Shown one piece after another: positions 9,216-18,617 of a DNA stretch of 64,000 nt. Source of the DNA: Soehngenia longivitae (GTDB taxonomy: Bacteria > Bacillota > Clostridia > Tissierellales > Tissierellaceae). Location: assembly GCF_004684055.1 (NCBI RefSeq), contig NZ_SRIB01000008.1, positions 52,506 to 116,505 on the forward strand, written 5' to 3'. The position numbers were made by a program, and so were the translations under genes. How positions within the stretch are numbered: position 1 is the stretch's first letter; every line of letters starts with the position of its first letter. The notes under the pieces are model-generated. The model did not search any database. It saw nothing but the letters and a program-made list of their open reading frames with translations, and had not been told where the DNA came from.

Positions 9216-9503
9216 ATGATTAAACTAACTGCGATTAATGGAAGCCCGTATTATTTGAATTGTGATTTAATATATAAAATTGAAGCAGCTTCAGATACTA
9301 TTGTTACGCTTGTTGATGGTAAGATATTAAGAGTGAATGAACCACCAGAGCAGATAGTTGAAGAAATTATAGAATACAAGCAAAAGATATTTTCAAAAAT
9401 TCCGGAGGTTAGTTATGAAGAAGAATTTAGTACCAACAATGGGCTTAATAGCGGGGATGGCTCTGATAATATGGTCGATCTTACTGAGCGGGAACATAAA
9501 TAA
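9216..9503 (+). CDS. flbD: FlbD-family flagellar protein with C-terminal extension
   Basis: Small FlbD/SwrD-family protein, linked in Bacillus to flagellar motor power. The ATG at 9216 is chosen because TTGGAGG precedes it. Residues 1-66 (MIKLTAINGSPYYLNCDLIYKIE through EEIIEYKQKIF) match the family. The last 29 or so residues are an Asp/Asn/Ser-rich tail encoded by the same DNA as the start of motA in another frame, an 89-base overlap. It lies between flgE and motA, as in other Clostridia. Confidence 0.88.
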   Translation: MIKLTAINGSPYYLNCDLIYKIEAASDTIVTLVDGKILRVNEPPEQIVEEIIEYKQKIFSKIPEVSYEEEFSTNNGLNSGDGSDNMVDLTEREHK

Positions 9504-10236
9504 TTTTGTTGACATTCCATCGGTTATCATAACAGTATTTGGATCTTTTAGTGCTCTTTTAATTAGTTTCCCATTTAAAACACTAAAAAACATTCCAAAT
9601 GTTTTAAAAATGCTTCTAAGCTCGCCAGGGAATGAAAGAACAGAGCTTGTAAGTTTATTTGCTGAATTATCTAGGAAGGCAAGAAAAGACGGGTTATTAG
9701 CATTGGAAGATGAATTAGATAAAATCAACAATCCATTTTTAGTATCAGGGTTACAACTCGTCATCGATGGTGTAGAACCTGATAGCATAAGAGACATATT
9801 GGAGTTAAAAGCAGAAACAATAGAAAGAAGACATTCAACAGGGCAAGCTGTATTTTTAAAGTGGAGTGAATTAGCGCCTGCATTTGGAATGCTCGGCACT
9901 TTAATTGGACTTATAATAATGCTTGCTCAGCTAGATGATCCAAGCACAATTGGAATTGGTATGGCTACAGCACTCGTAACAACTTTTTATGGCTCTTTAA
10001 TGGCAAATTTAGTATTCATACCCATAGCATCAAATTTAAAAGTTCAGACAGATGAAGAACTTTTTACTGCACAGATGATCATAGAAGGAGTTTTGGAAAT
10101 ACAAGCAGGAACTAATCCGAGATTACTTGAAGAAAAACTATTACTATATTTAAATCCTAAAGACAGAAATAATTCTAAAAAGACCAATAAAGGGACTGAA
10201 AATGAAAAGTCGAACGAGGCGATAAACAATGGCTAG
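9415..10236 (+). CDS. motA: Flagellar motor stator protein MotA
   Basis: Ion-channel stator subunit in the cytoplasmic membrane. The 273 residues have four membrane segments at roughly 7-25, 31-52, 150-172 and 182-205. The conserved pore region is KWSELAPAFGMLGTLIGLI and the TM4 segment is GMATALVTTFYGSLMANLVF. The start ATG follows CCGGAGGT within flbD. The Lys/Asn-rich C-terminal tail overlaps motB by eight bases. The coupling ion (proton or sodium) cannot be decided by eye. Confidence 0.95.
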   Translation: MKKNLVPTMGLIAGMALIIWSILLSGNINNFVDIPSVIITVFGSFSALLISFPFKTLKNIPNVLKMLLSSPGNERTELVSLFAELSRKARKDGLLALEDELDKINNPFLVSGLQLVIDGVEPDSIRDILELKAETIERRHSTGQAVFLKWSELAPAFGMLGTLIGLIIMLAQLDDPSTIGIGMATALVTTFYGSLMANLVFIPIASNLKVQTDEELFTAQMIIEGVLEIQAGTNPRLLEEKLLLYLNPKDRNNSKKTNKGTENEKSNEAINNG

Positions 10237-10996
10237 AAAGAAATTGGGGAAAAAAGATGAAGCGGGTGGATCACCATCATGGCTAACTACTTATTCAGAT
10301 CTTATGTCATTGCTTTTAACTTTTTTTATACTACTTTATTCAATGTCAAATATTGATGCTCAAAAATTTAAAAATATTGCTTATTCATTACAAGCTGCAC
10401 TTTCTGGGAGAGGAAGTGATTATATATTCGATGAAGACGGTTCAAATGACAATTCATTACCTCCAATATCCGAAGAAGATAAAGAGGGAGAAGACATAAT
10501 AGAAGATGAATCTATTTTGAATGAACCCATTTCACCAAATATAGTGGAGATGTACAATAAGGTATCAGAATACCTAGATGAAAATAATTTGGGGGCTGAT
10601 GTTTCTGTAAAGATGCAATCGGAAGGAGTATTTGTTGAAATAAAAGACGCAATATTATTTGAACCGGGGAGTGCAGAACTGAAAGACTCAGGAATCGAGT
10701 TGTTAGACAAATTAGAAGGCTTATTAAGCGATTTTGATAATAAAATAGTAGTGGAGGGGCATACTGACAATGTTCCATCAAGAACATATCTATATCCCAC
10801 TAATTGGGAGCTATCTACAGCAAGAGCAGTTTCAGTCTTGAGGTATCTAACAGAACAAAAGGGGATAGATCCAAAAAGACTTTCAGCAAGAGGATATGGC
10901 GAATATTCACCAATAGCGCCAAATGACACACCTGAAAACAGAACTAAAAATAGAAGAGTAAATTTATTAATAGTATTTGAGGAGAATGTAGAATGA
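10229..10996 (+). CDS. motB: Flagellar motor stator protein MotB
   Basis: Stator subunit that anchors the motor to peptidoglycan. The 255 residues contain one N-terminal membrane segment (TYSDLMSLLLTFFILLYSM), whose Asp24 is the expected ion-binding residue. An acidic linker at about 75-100 follows. The OmpA/MotB peptidoglycan-binding domain is marked by VVEGHTDNVPS and NRRVNLLIVFE near residues 174 and 240. It overlaps motA and fliL. Confidence 0.96.
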   Translation: MARKKLGKKDEAGGSPSWLTTYSDLMSLLLTFFILLYSMSNIDAQKFKNIAYSLQAALSGRGSDYIFDEDGSNDNSLPPISEEDKEGEDIIEDESILNEPISPNIVEMYNKVSEYLDENNLGADVSVKMQSEGVFVEIKDAILFEPGSAELKDSGIELLDKLEGLLSDFDNKIVVEGHTDNVPSRTYLYPTNWELSTARAVSVLRYLTEQKGIDPKRLSARGYGEYSPIAPNDTPENRTKNRRVNLLIVFEENVE

Positions 10997-11457
10997 CAGA
11001 GCCTACGAAAAATGCTAAGAAGAAAAGACCTAAATTGAAAATTTTAATTATAATTATTTTACTCATAGTAATATTACTTCTAGGAGGATTTATTTATCTT
11101 CAAGTAACTGACACTACAATAGCTGATATTATGGAATCATTTAACAAAGAAGAACAATTAACTATGAGTCTTGACGAATTTCTTGTAAATTTGAAATCAC
11201 CTGCAAATATGAGAAATTACTTAAAAGTTAAGATTAGTCTTATGTATACGGATAGTTCTAAGACAGAAATGCTCACAGCAAATACTAGTAAAATTAGAGA
11301 CATCATTTTAGACAATTTAAGAGGGCGAGGATATGAAGATGTCACTACAAATGAAGGCATAGATACATTGAAGAAGGATATTATTGAGGATTTAAATAAT
11401 TCTTTTGAAGAACCAATAATAAAAGAAGTATATATCACCGACATTATTGTTCAGTAG
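10993..11457 (+). CDS. fliL: Flagellar basal body-associated protein FliL
   Basis: Single-pass membrane protein that supports the stators. The 154 residues have a basic N-terminus (KKKRPKLK), a membrane segment at about 16-36 and an external domain containing LTMSLDEFLVNLKSPANMRNYLKVKISL, as in FliL. The start overlaps the motB stop by four bases (ATGA). In Bacillus fliM would follow here; in this window fliO follows instead. Confidence 0.92.
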   Translation: MTEPTKNAKKKRPKLKILIIIILLIVILLLGGFIYLQVTDTTIADIMESFNKEEQLTMSLDEFLVNLKSPANMRNYLKVKISLMYTDSSKTEMLTANTSKIRDIILDNLRGRGYEDVTTNEGIDTLKKDIIEDLNNSFEEPIIKEVYITDIIVQ

Positions 11458-11471
11458 AAAAGAGGAAAATC

Positions 11472-11819
11472 ATGGATATACAAATGTTACTTTCATTTTT
11501 TAAAATGATCTTTGCATTGATATTAGTAATTCTGATTGCAAACGTCACTTTAAAATTTTTGAATTCAAAAATCAATTCAAAGGGAAGAATGATAAAAATA
11601 ATTGAGAAAATAAGTGTAGATGCACATTCTTCAATTGGAATTGTTCAAATAATGGGTGATTATTACTTAATGAGCTTTACAGAGAAGGAGAATTTAATAT
11701 TAAAAGATCTCTCAAAAGAAGATGTAGATAAATATCTATTGGATAAAACAATTAATGAGGACTTTCATAATAACAGAATAGACATCAGTAAATTTATTAA
11801 GAGGTATAAAAGTGAATAA
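11472..11819 (+). CDS. fliO: Flagellar biosynthetic protein FliO
   Basis: Assembly factor for the FliP-FliQ-FliR export gate. The 115 residues contain one N-terminal membrane segment at about 5-25, then the FliO domain (GRMIKIIEKISVDAHSSIGIVQIMGDYYLMSFTEKENLILKDL). Family identity is low; order before fliP supports the call. It overlaps fliP by eight bases. Confidence 0.87.
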   Translation: MDIQMLLSFFKMIFALILVILIANVTLKFLNSKINSKGRMIKIIEKISVDAHSSIGIVQIMGDYYLMSFTEKENLILKDLSKEDVDKYLLDKTINEDFHNNRIDISKFIKRYKSE

Positions 11820-12549
11820 ACATTTTAAATATATATTCTTAAGCTTAATTTTAATAATTGCACTTCCAAGCTTTACATATGCAACTGGATTAGAGAATAT
11901 TGTAATAGGCAATGATGCTAATGCAACTGTTGATTCTGTACAATTATTGATATTTATGACTGTTTTAACATTAATTCCTTCAATACTTATTATGACAACA
12001 GCTTTTACCAGAATTATAGTTACATTATCATTTTTACGAAGTGGGCTTGGATCTCAACAGACACCTCCAAATCAAGTGCTTATTGGCTTAGCGCTATTTC
12101 TTACTTTTTTTATAATGCAGCCAACAATTCAGACTATAAAGGCAGAAAGCTATGACCCGTTTATAAATGATGAGATAACCCAAGAAGAAGCCTTAGAGAG
12201 AGCTGAAATTCCAATCAAAGAGTTCATGCTCAAACAGACCAGAGAAAAAGACTTGGCGCTTTTTTTAAGAGCATCAGACAGCGACAATGTAAGTGAACCT
12301 ATGGATTTACCAATAAGTGTTGTCATTCCTGCATTTGCGATAAGCGAATTAAGGACAGCCTTTAGTATTGGGTTTATAATATATATACCATTTTTAGTAA
12401 TTGATATGGTAGTTGCAAGTATTCTTATGTCAATGGGAATGTTTATGCTACCACCTGTACTTATATCTTTACCATTTAAATTGTTGTTATTTGTTTTGGT
12501 AGATGGATGGTATTTAGTAGTGGAATCTTTAATAGAAAGTTTTATTTAA
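11812..12549 (+). CDS. fliP: Flagellar type III export gate protein FliP
   Basis: Core protein of the export gate. It has a cleavable signal peptide (MNKHFKYIFLSLILIIALPS), as FliP proteins usually do. The family signatures TVLTLIPSILIMTTAFTRIIVTLSFLR, a G-x-Q-Q-T-P-P-N segment and a C-terminal LPFKLLLFVLVDGW are all present. The 245 residues are normal for the family. fliQ starts 12 bases later behind TGGAGG. Confidence 0.97.
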   Translation: MNKHFKYIFLSLILIIALPSFTYATGLENIVIGNDANATVDSVQLLIFMTVLTLIPSILIMTTAFTRIIVTLSFLRSGLGSQQTPPNQVLIGLALFLTFFIMQPTIQTIKAESYDPFINDEITQEEALERAEIPIKEFMLKQTREKDLALFLRASDSDNVSEPMDLPISVVIPAFAISELRTAFSIGFIIYIPFLVIDMVVASILMSMGMFMLPPVLISLPFKLLLFVLVDGWYLVVESLIESFI

Positions 12550-12561
12550 TGGAGGATTTAA

Positions 12562-12828
12562 ATGACACAAGCTTTAGTATTAGATGTTCTTAAAAATGCT
12601 TTTTTAACTATAATAGTTGTTTCATTGCCTGTACTATTAACTTCAATGGTTGTTGGATTAGTCATCAGTATTTTACAAGCCACAACGCAAATACAAGAGC
12701 AAACTCTAAGCTTTGTACCGAAACTCATTGCAGTTATGTTAGCAATTGTACTATTTGGCAACTTCATGCTAAATAGAGTTATAGAATTGACAAGTAGTCT
12801 CTATTCTCTAATTCAAAATATAATTTAA
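12562..12828 (+). CDS. fliQ: Flagellar type III export gate protein FliQ
   Basis: Two-pass membrane protein of the FliP5-Q4-R1 gate complex. The 88 residues are normal for the family. The segment LLTSMVVGLVISILQATTQIQEQTLSFVPKLIAV is the diagnostic FliQ loop between the two helices. fliR follows in the usual order after ten bases. Confidence 0.96.
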   Translation: MTQALVLDVLKNAFLTIIVVSLPVLLTSMVVGLVISILQATTQIQEQTLSFVPKLIAVMLAIVLFGNFMLNRVIELTSSLYSLIQNII

Positions 12829-12838
12829 GGATAAAGAT

Positions 12839-13597
12839 ATGAATATAGAATTGCAGAAAGCAATTTTAATACTAATAAGAATAACCTCCTTTATAGTTAT
12901 AAGCCCTGCATTTTCACTTAGAGGACTCCCAAATACTATGAAAGTAGGATTATCAGCTGCATTAACTGTATTTGCATATTCATCTGTAGTTGAATTTATA
13001 CCAGTAGCAAATATGTTTTTATTTTTCATTTATGCAATAAAAGAAACACTCATTGGACTTGCAATGGGATATGTAACAAATTTAGTCTTTACAGCATGTG
13101 AAATGGCAGGACAGCTTATTGATTTTCAAGCTGGATTTACTATGGCAACAGTTTATGATCCAATAACTGGGAACAGTGTTTCTAATTATGGCAAAGCATA
13201 TTACTGGATAGCTATCGCAGCACTTTTTTTATTGGATATGCATCACTATATGATAATGGGTATGATTGAATCTTTTAAATTGATTCCTTTAGGGACATAT
13301 TTAATTGATGGACTTGAAATTGAAATGGTAGTAAATATTTTTGGAACAATGTTTGAAACCGCATTGAATTTTGCTGCCCCAATGATAATCGTACTGTTGG
13401 TTTCAGATGCAGTTTTAGGAATAATATCTAGAACTGTTCCTCAAATAAATGTATTTATGCTAGGAATGCCAGTTAAAGCTTTAGTGAGTTTTGTAGTGTT
13501 TTTGGTATCTATTTCTTTTGTACTAAGTAGAAGTGGAGAGATTGTTGGGCAGATACCTTATTACTTCAAAGGATTTATGAATATAATAGGAAAATAA
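12839..13597 (+). CDS. fliR: Flagellar type III export gate protein FliR
   Basis: Polytopic membrane protein of the export gate, 252 residues. It is strongly hydrophobic, with the conserved segments FIVISPAFSLRGLPNTMKVGLS, MAGQLIDFQAGFTMATVYDP and RTVPQINVFMLGMPVK. It is a separate gene from flhB here; in some Clostridia the two are fused. Confidence 0.96.
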   Translation: MNIELQKAILILIRITSFIVISPAFSLRGLPNTMKVGLSAALTVFAYSSVVEFIPVANMFLFFIYAIKETLIGLAMGYVTNLVFTACEMAGQLIDFQAGFTMATVYDPITGNSVSNYGKAYYWIAIAALFLLDMHHYMIMGMIESFKLIPLGTYLIDGLEIEMVVNIFGTMFETALNFAAPMIIVLLVSDAVLGIISRTVPQINVFMLGMPVKALVSFVVFLVSISFVLSRSGEIVGQIPYYFKGFMNIIGK

Positions 13598-13610
13598 CAG
13601 GTGATTAAAA

Positions 13611-14678
13611 ATGGCTGATAAAGAGTCAAAAACCGAAGAAGCCACCCCGAAAAGGCTAAAAGATGCGAAGAAAAAAGGACAAATTGCTAAAAGTGCTGAA
13701 TTAGCACCAGCGGTGAGTTTGATAGTATTTGCTATTACAGCAAGTTTTATTGCCATGAATTTATACAAAAATAGTTTAAATTATTTAAAAAATAGTTTGA
13801 CTACTGGCTTTAATACAAATCTTACTAGGAGTAATTTATCGAGTTTTTTACCAAATTTGATTGATCTTTTTATCTTGATAATGCCTTATCTAGCAATTGG
13901 ACTTATTGTAGGAGTAATTGTCAATCTAATACAAACAGGGTTGTTATTTACTTCAACACCTTTAAAGCCTGATTTTAATAGGATAAATCCCATAAAGGGC
14001 TTTAAAAATATATTTTCAAAAAGGGCAGTTTTTAGTTTGTTAAAAAACATTGTGAAATTACTTTTAGTTAGCTTTTTGACGTATAATTATCTCACTGAAT
14101 CTTTTCCTAAAATTTTAAATGCAGGTAGCATAGGAACAGAGAAATTATTTCCTTTTATAATGGGCTTTGTAGTTGATCTAGCATTAAATATTTCGATCAT
14201 CATGCTGGGATTAGCAATAGTTGATTACATTTTTCAAAAAAGAGATCACAAAAAGGAATTAAAGATGACTATGCAAGAAATCAAAGATGAATATAAAGAG
14301 ATGGAAGGAAATCCGCAGATAAAACAAGCTCGGTCCCAAAAGCAAAGACAACTTGCCCTAAGTAGAATGATGAGTGCGATTGAAAAATCAAGCGTTGTGA
14401 TTACTAACCCAACACACATTGCTGTTGCAATAAAATATGATGAAAATGAAGATAAAGCTCCAGTAGTTGTGGCAAAAGGGGTAGATTTCTTGGCACAAAA
14501 AATAAAGGAAAAAGCAAAAGAGAATAAGATCCCAATCATCGAAAACAAAGAACTAGCGAGAGCTATTTATAAAGATACTGAAGTAGGAGATCATATACCT
14601 GTAGAACTTTATAAATTGGTTGCAGAAGTTTTAGCTTATGTTTATGATTTAGAAAAAAAGAAAAAAAGCAGAATATAA
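13611..14678 (+). CDS. flhB: Flagellar export switch protein FlhB
   Basis: Membrane protein that changes export specificity when the hook is complete. The N-terminus (SKTEEATPKRLKDAKKKGQIAKS) and four membrane segments are typical. The self-cleavage motif NPTH lies at residues 266-269 (VVITNPTHIAVAIKY). At 355 residues it is full length. FliK, its partner, is encoded upstream in the same operon. Confidence 0.97.
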   Translation: MADKESKTEEATPKRLKDAKKKGQIAKSAELAPAVSLIVFAITASFIAMNLYKNSLNYLKNSLTTGFNTNLTRSNLSSFLPNLIDLFILIMPYLAIGLIVGVIVNLIQTGLLFTSTPLKPDFNRINPIKGFKNIFSKRAVFSLLKNIVKLLLVSFLTYNYLTESFPKILNAGSIGTEKLFPFIMGFVVDLALNISIIMLGLAIVDYIFQKRDHKKELKMTMQEIKDEYKEMEGNPQIKQARSQKQRQLALSRMMSAIEKSSVVITNPTHIAVAIKYDENEDKAPVVVAKGVDFLAQKIKEKAKENKIPIIENKELARAIYKDTEVGDHIPVELYKLVAEVLAYVYDLEKKKKSRI

Positions 14679-14691
14679 TTGAGGGATAAAT

Positions 14692-16764
14692 ATGAGAGTA
14701 CTCTTTAAAAACGTATCAGATACTTTTAATAAATATACAGAAGCTATCATTGGGTTTTTGGTAGTTGGGATTATCGGAATAATCATTATACCAATGCCGA
14801 GTTTGCTTTTAGATTTTTTGTTGGTATCAAATATCACTATAGGAATAATAATATTATTACTTACTTTATCAACCAAAAATGTTTTAGAATTTTCAACCTT
14901 CCCAACGCTATTGTTAATAACAACTCTTTTTAGGTTAGCTCTAAACATATCATCCACAAGGCTTATACTTAGTGAAGGAGATGCGGGCAATGTAATAAAT
15001 GCATTCGCGAATTTTGTCACAGGCAATAACTATATAGTAGGGGCAGTAATATTTATTATCATAGTAATTGTGCAATTGGTAGTTATTACAAATGGATCAA
15101 GTAGAGTCTCTGAAGTAACAGCTAGATTTACATTAGATGCAATGCCAGGTAAACAGATGGCAATTGATGCAGATTTAAACACAGGCCTTATTGATGAGCA
15201 AACAGCAAAACAAAGGAGACTAAACTTACAGAGAGAAGCTGACTTTTACGGTGCAATGGATGGTGCAAGTAAATTTGTAAAAGGAGATGCAATAGCTGGT
15301 ATTATCATAACAGTTATTAATTTAGTTGGTGGAATACTTATTTTTACACTACAAAACGGATTATCAGCTATGGAAGCTATTGACAAATTTGGGAAACTTA
15401 CTATAGGAGATGGGCTTGTAAGTCAAATACCAGCACTATTAATATCTATATCATCAGGTATATTAGTGACAAGGTCAGAAGATGGGAACACATTTGGAAA
15501 AAGTTTGACAGAACAAATTTTTTCTACTCCTGACGTAATGATGATTGCTTCTGTTGTATTATTAGTTATATCCCTTGTGCCTGCTTTTCCAACGATTCCA
15601 TTTCTAATTGTTGCTCTTTTAATAGGAAGCACTGGATATTTATTGAAACAGAACGAAAAGGAAGAACTGCTTGTTGCTACTGAGATTGAGAACTTATCTG
15701 TTGCTTCTCAAAAAGAATCAGAAAAAGATGATTTTAAAGTATCTCAGGTAGAACCTATAGCCCTTGAAATAGGCTATGGACTCATACCTTTAGTAGACGA
15801 AAGTAGAGAAGAAAATCTAGTAAATCAAATTACAGCAATAAGAAGGCAATGTTCTAACGAACTTGGAATAATAGTTAATTCAATAAGGATAAGAGATAAT
15901 TTACAATTATCTCCAAATGATTACGTTATTAAAATCAAAGGAAATATAGTAGCTAGAGGGACAATCTATTTAAATAAGTATATGGTTCTAGACCCGGGAA
16001 ATGGAGAATTAAATATTGAAGGTATTCCTACAAAAGAACCAGCTTTTGGAATAAATGCAATATGGATAGATGAAAATCAGAAAGATAAAGCAGATCTCGA
16101 AGGATACACTATAGTAGAGCCATCGACGATCTTAGTAACCCACTTGAAAGAAGTAATCAAAAACCATAGCTATGAGCTATTGGGTAGGCAAGAAGTTAAA
16201 CAACTATTAGATTTTGTAAAAGAAAAGTATGAAGTCGTAGTAGATGAACTTATCCCAGACATAATGACATTGGGAGAAGTACAAAAAGTATTGCAAGGGT
16301 TATTAAAAGAAAATGTCCCTATTACAGACTTAGTTACTATACTTGAAACATTAGCTGATAATGCACCAATGATTAAAGACACAGAAATGCTTGTGGAACA
16401 AGTTAGACAAGCATTAAAAAGGACTATTACAAAAAACTATTTGAATGTTGAAGGGAAACTCCCTGTTATAACTATTCACCCAAGTATAGAAGAAACAATA
16501 AGTGAAAATACACAAAAGACAATGTCTGGATCTATACCGATATTAAAGCCTGAAATCATCAATAAGATATTTGACAACTTAAATAAAGCTGTTGAGCAAT
16601 CTCAAATCAAAGGAATTGATCCAGTTATTCTAACATCACCTAAGATTAGAATTGCCTTTAGGAATCTTATATCTTATAATTTTCCAAACTTGCCAGTTAT
16701 TTCTATAACAGAAATACCAAACGAAGTAGATATAGAAGCAGTAGGAATGGTGGAAAGAATATGA
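14692..16764 (+). CDS. flhA: Flagellar export gate protein FlhA
   Basis: Largest export-gate component, 690 residues. About eight membrane segments occupy residues 15-315. The FHIPEP family signature is visible (VITNGSSRVSEVTARFTLDAMPGKQMAIDADL) around residues 130-160. The C-terminal half is the cytoplasmic chaperone-docking domain. The stop codon overlaps the flhF start in ATGA, indicating coupled translation. Confidence 0.97.
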   Translation: MRVLFKNVSDTFNKYTEAIIGFLVVGIIGIIIIPMPSLLLDFLLVSNITIGIIILLLTLSTKNVLEFSTFPTLLLITTLFRLALNISSTRLILSEGDAGNVINAFANFVTGNNYIVGAVIFIIIVIVQLVVITNGSSRVSEVTARFTLDAMPGKQMAIDADLNTGLIDEQTAKQRRLNLQREADFYGAMDGASKFVKGDAIAGIIITVINLVGGILIFTLQNGLSAMEAIDKFGKLTIGDGLVSQIPALLISISSGILVTRSEDGNTFGKSLTEQIFSTPDVMMIASVVLLVISLVPAFPTIPFLIVALLIGSTGYLLKQNEKEELLVATEIENLSVASQKESEKDDFKVSQVEPIALEIGYGLIPLVDESREENLVNQITAIRRQCSNELGIIVNSIRIRDNLQLSPNDYVIKIKGNIVARGTIYLNKYMVLDPGNGELNIEGIPTKEPAFGINAIWIDENQKDKADLEGYTIVEPSTILVTHLKEVIKNHSYELLGRQEVKQLLDFVKEKYEVVVDELIPDIMTLGEVQKVLQGLLKENVPITDLVTILETLADNAPMIKDTEMLVEQVRQALKRTITKNYLNVEGKLPVITIHPSIEETISENTQKTMSGSIPILKPEIINKIFDNLNKAVEQSQIKGIDPVILTSPKIRIAFRNLISYNFPNLPVISITEIPNEVDIEAVGMVERI

Positions 16765-17750
16765 TCATAAAAAAATATATAGTGGATGATATGAAAGAAG
16801 CATTTATAAGAGCTAAATATGAATTAGGATCTGATGCGGTATTAGTAGATCAAAGAAATATTAAACAAGGTGCAAAGCTTAATCCTTTTAAAAAGAAACG
16901 CATCGAAGTGACTTTTGCTTTAGAAGAAGATAAAAATCCTATTTTAACAGAAAATACAGTAAAAAGTGAAAATAAAGTCATTGCAAACTCAAAAAAAGGG
17001 ATTAAACTTAATATGGATAGCGAGACAGCAAAAGATAAGTTAATGCACTTTTGTTCACTACATGATAAAAATCCTGAGGATTTGACTTTTGATGAGAAAA
17101 AGCAATTTTTAGAAATTCTTTTAAAGGACACAAATTTTAATCAAAAGAAAGAACTATCTAAAATAAATATTTTAGTTGGACCAACTGGAGTTGGGAAAAC
17201 AACTACTATTGCCAAAATAGCTGCAAGAGAGTCAATATTAAACAAAAACAAAGTTGGCTTGATAACTATTGACACTTATAGAATAGGAGCAGTAGAGCAG
17301 TTAAGAACTTACGCTAGAATTTTGAATATACCATTTGAAGTTGCTAATGATATATCTGAAATGGATGGTAAACTTAAGAAATTAAAAGATTGTGACTTAA
17401 TTTTAATAGACACTTTAGGAATGAGCCCAAATGATGACAAAAAACTTTCTGAAGTAAGCAAATTTATTGACAAATGTTATTTAGACTACAAAACTTTTCT
17501 TGTGATAAGCATGACAACTGATAAATTAGCTATAGACAACATTCTTAATAGATATAGTGCATTGAATTATGATTCAATTATTATAACTAAAATAGATGAA
17601 GTGCTAGATTTGTCAAATTTGTGGTACATACTCAATAATAGTTCTAAACCCATTGCGTATCTCTGCAATGGACAAGATGTACCAAATGATATAAGAGAAG
17701 CAAATATTGATACTATTTTTGAGTTGAGTGAAGGAGACTTAGTTTTATGA
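16761..17750 (+). CDS. flhF: Flagellar SRP-like GTPase FlhF
   Basis: SRP-family GTPase that controls flagellar placement and number. It has 329 residues: an N-terminal basic region, then the NG domain with P-loop VGPTGVGKTTT at about 139-149, IDTYRIGAVEQL, DTLGMSPNDD (usual DTAGR position, here with Leu-Gly-Met) and ITKIDE. The DTAGR-type motif is divergent, which may affect GTP hydrolysis. It overlaps flhG by four bases. Confidence 0.94.
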   Translation: MIIKKYIVDDMKEAFIRAKYELGSDAVLVDQRNIKQGAKLNPFKKKRIEVTFALEEDKNPILTENTVKSENKVIANSKKGIKLNMDSETAKDKLMHFCSLHDKNPEDLTFDEKKQFLEILLKDTNFNQKKELSKINILVGPTGVGKTTTIAKIAARESILNKNKVGLITIDTYRIGAVEQLRTYARILNIPFEVANDISEMDGKLKKLKDCDLILIDTLGMSPNDDKKLSEVSKFIDKCYLDYKTFLVISMTTDKLAIDNILNRYSALNYDSIIITKIDEVLDLSNLWYILNNSSKPIAYLCNGQDVPNDIREANIDTIFELSEGDLVL

Positions 17751-18613
17751 TAGATCAAGCTTCTAATTTAAGAAAGATGATAGACAATGATGCTAGGAGT
17801 AAAAGCAATAAAGATGTGAAAATATATTCAGTATTGAGTGGTAAAGGTGGCGTAGGTAAGACAAATTTTAGTGTAAATTTCGGAATAAAATTATATCAAA
17901 AAGGCAAAAAGGTTCTAATAATAGATGCAGATGTAGGAATGACTAATGCTAATATAATATTGGGGATACCGGTAAGAAACAATCTGTTTGACTTGATTAA
18001 AGGGGATAAGACATTAAGTGAAGTCATAATTAAAAGTCCTTATGGAATAGACTTATTATCAGGTGGTTCTGATTTAATGGAGTTGGAGTATCTTGAAGAT
18101 GAAAAACAAAAATGGGTTTTAGAAAATTTACTAGAGTTGGGTAATTATGATGTAATTATAATAGATAACGGAGCAGGTATGACAAAGCAAACTATGGCTT
18201 TTTTGCTTTTATCGAATGAAACGATATTGATAACTACACCTGAGCCTACAGCGCTTACGGATGCATACAGAGTTCTAAAAGTAATATCAAGCAACACAAT
18301 AAAAGATGTAGTGAAAGTGATAATAAATCAAGTTGATTCTAAAGCAACAGGAGATGATACTTTCAATAAATTACTTATGACAGTTAACTCATTTTTAGAC
18401 ATAAAAATTGAAAATGTAGGATATTTATATACTGATTTAAGGGTAAATAAAGCTATAATGGAGCAATGCCCATTTGTAATTAAATATCCTAATTCATTAG
18501 CAGCTGAAAGTTTAGATATAATAAGTTCTAAATTAATAGATGATGATTTGTTCAAGAAAAACATATCGAATATAAAAGAATTAAAAAACAAAATTTATAG
18601 AATTTTTGGGTGA
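17747..18613 (+). CDS. flhG: MinD-like flagellar number regulator FlhG
   Basis: ParA/MinD-family ATPase that counteracts or activates FlhF and limits flagellar number. The 288 residues carry the deviant Walker A motif SGKGGVGKTNF at about 31-41, DADVGMTNANIILG and IIIDNGAGMTKQT. The short N-terminal extension before the P-loop (DQASNLRKMI) corresponds to the FlhF-activating helix. The next gene starts four bases after its stop. Confidence 0.95.
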   Translation: MIDQASNLRKMIDNDARSKSNKDVKIYSVLSGKGGVGKTNFSVNFGIKLYQKGKKVLIIDADVGMTNANIILGIPVRNNLFDLIKGDKTLSEVIIKSPYGIDLLSGGSDLMELEYLEDEKQKWVLENLLELGNYDVIIIDNGAGMTKQTMAFLLLSNETILITTPEPTALTDAYRVLKVISSNTIKDVVKVIINQVDSKATGDDTFNKLLMTVNSFLDIKIENVGYLYTDLRVNKAIMEQCPFVIKYPNSLAAESLDIISSKLIDDDLFKKNISNIKELKNKIYRIFG

Positions 18614-18617
18614 TCAT

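Noticed and set aside
10512..10929. Minus-strand frames inside motB
   Set aside because: Both overlap a gene with clear stator motifs and look like antisense artefacts.
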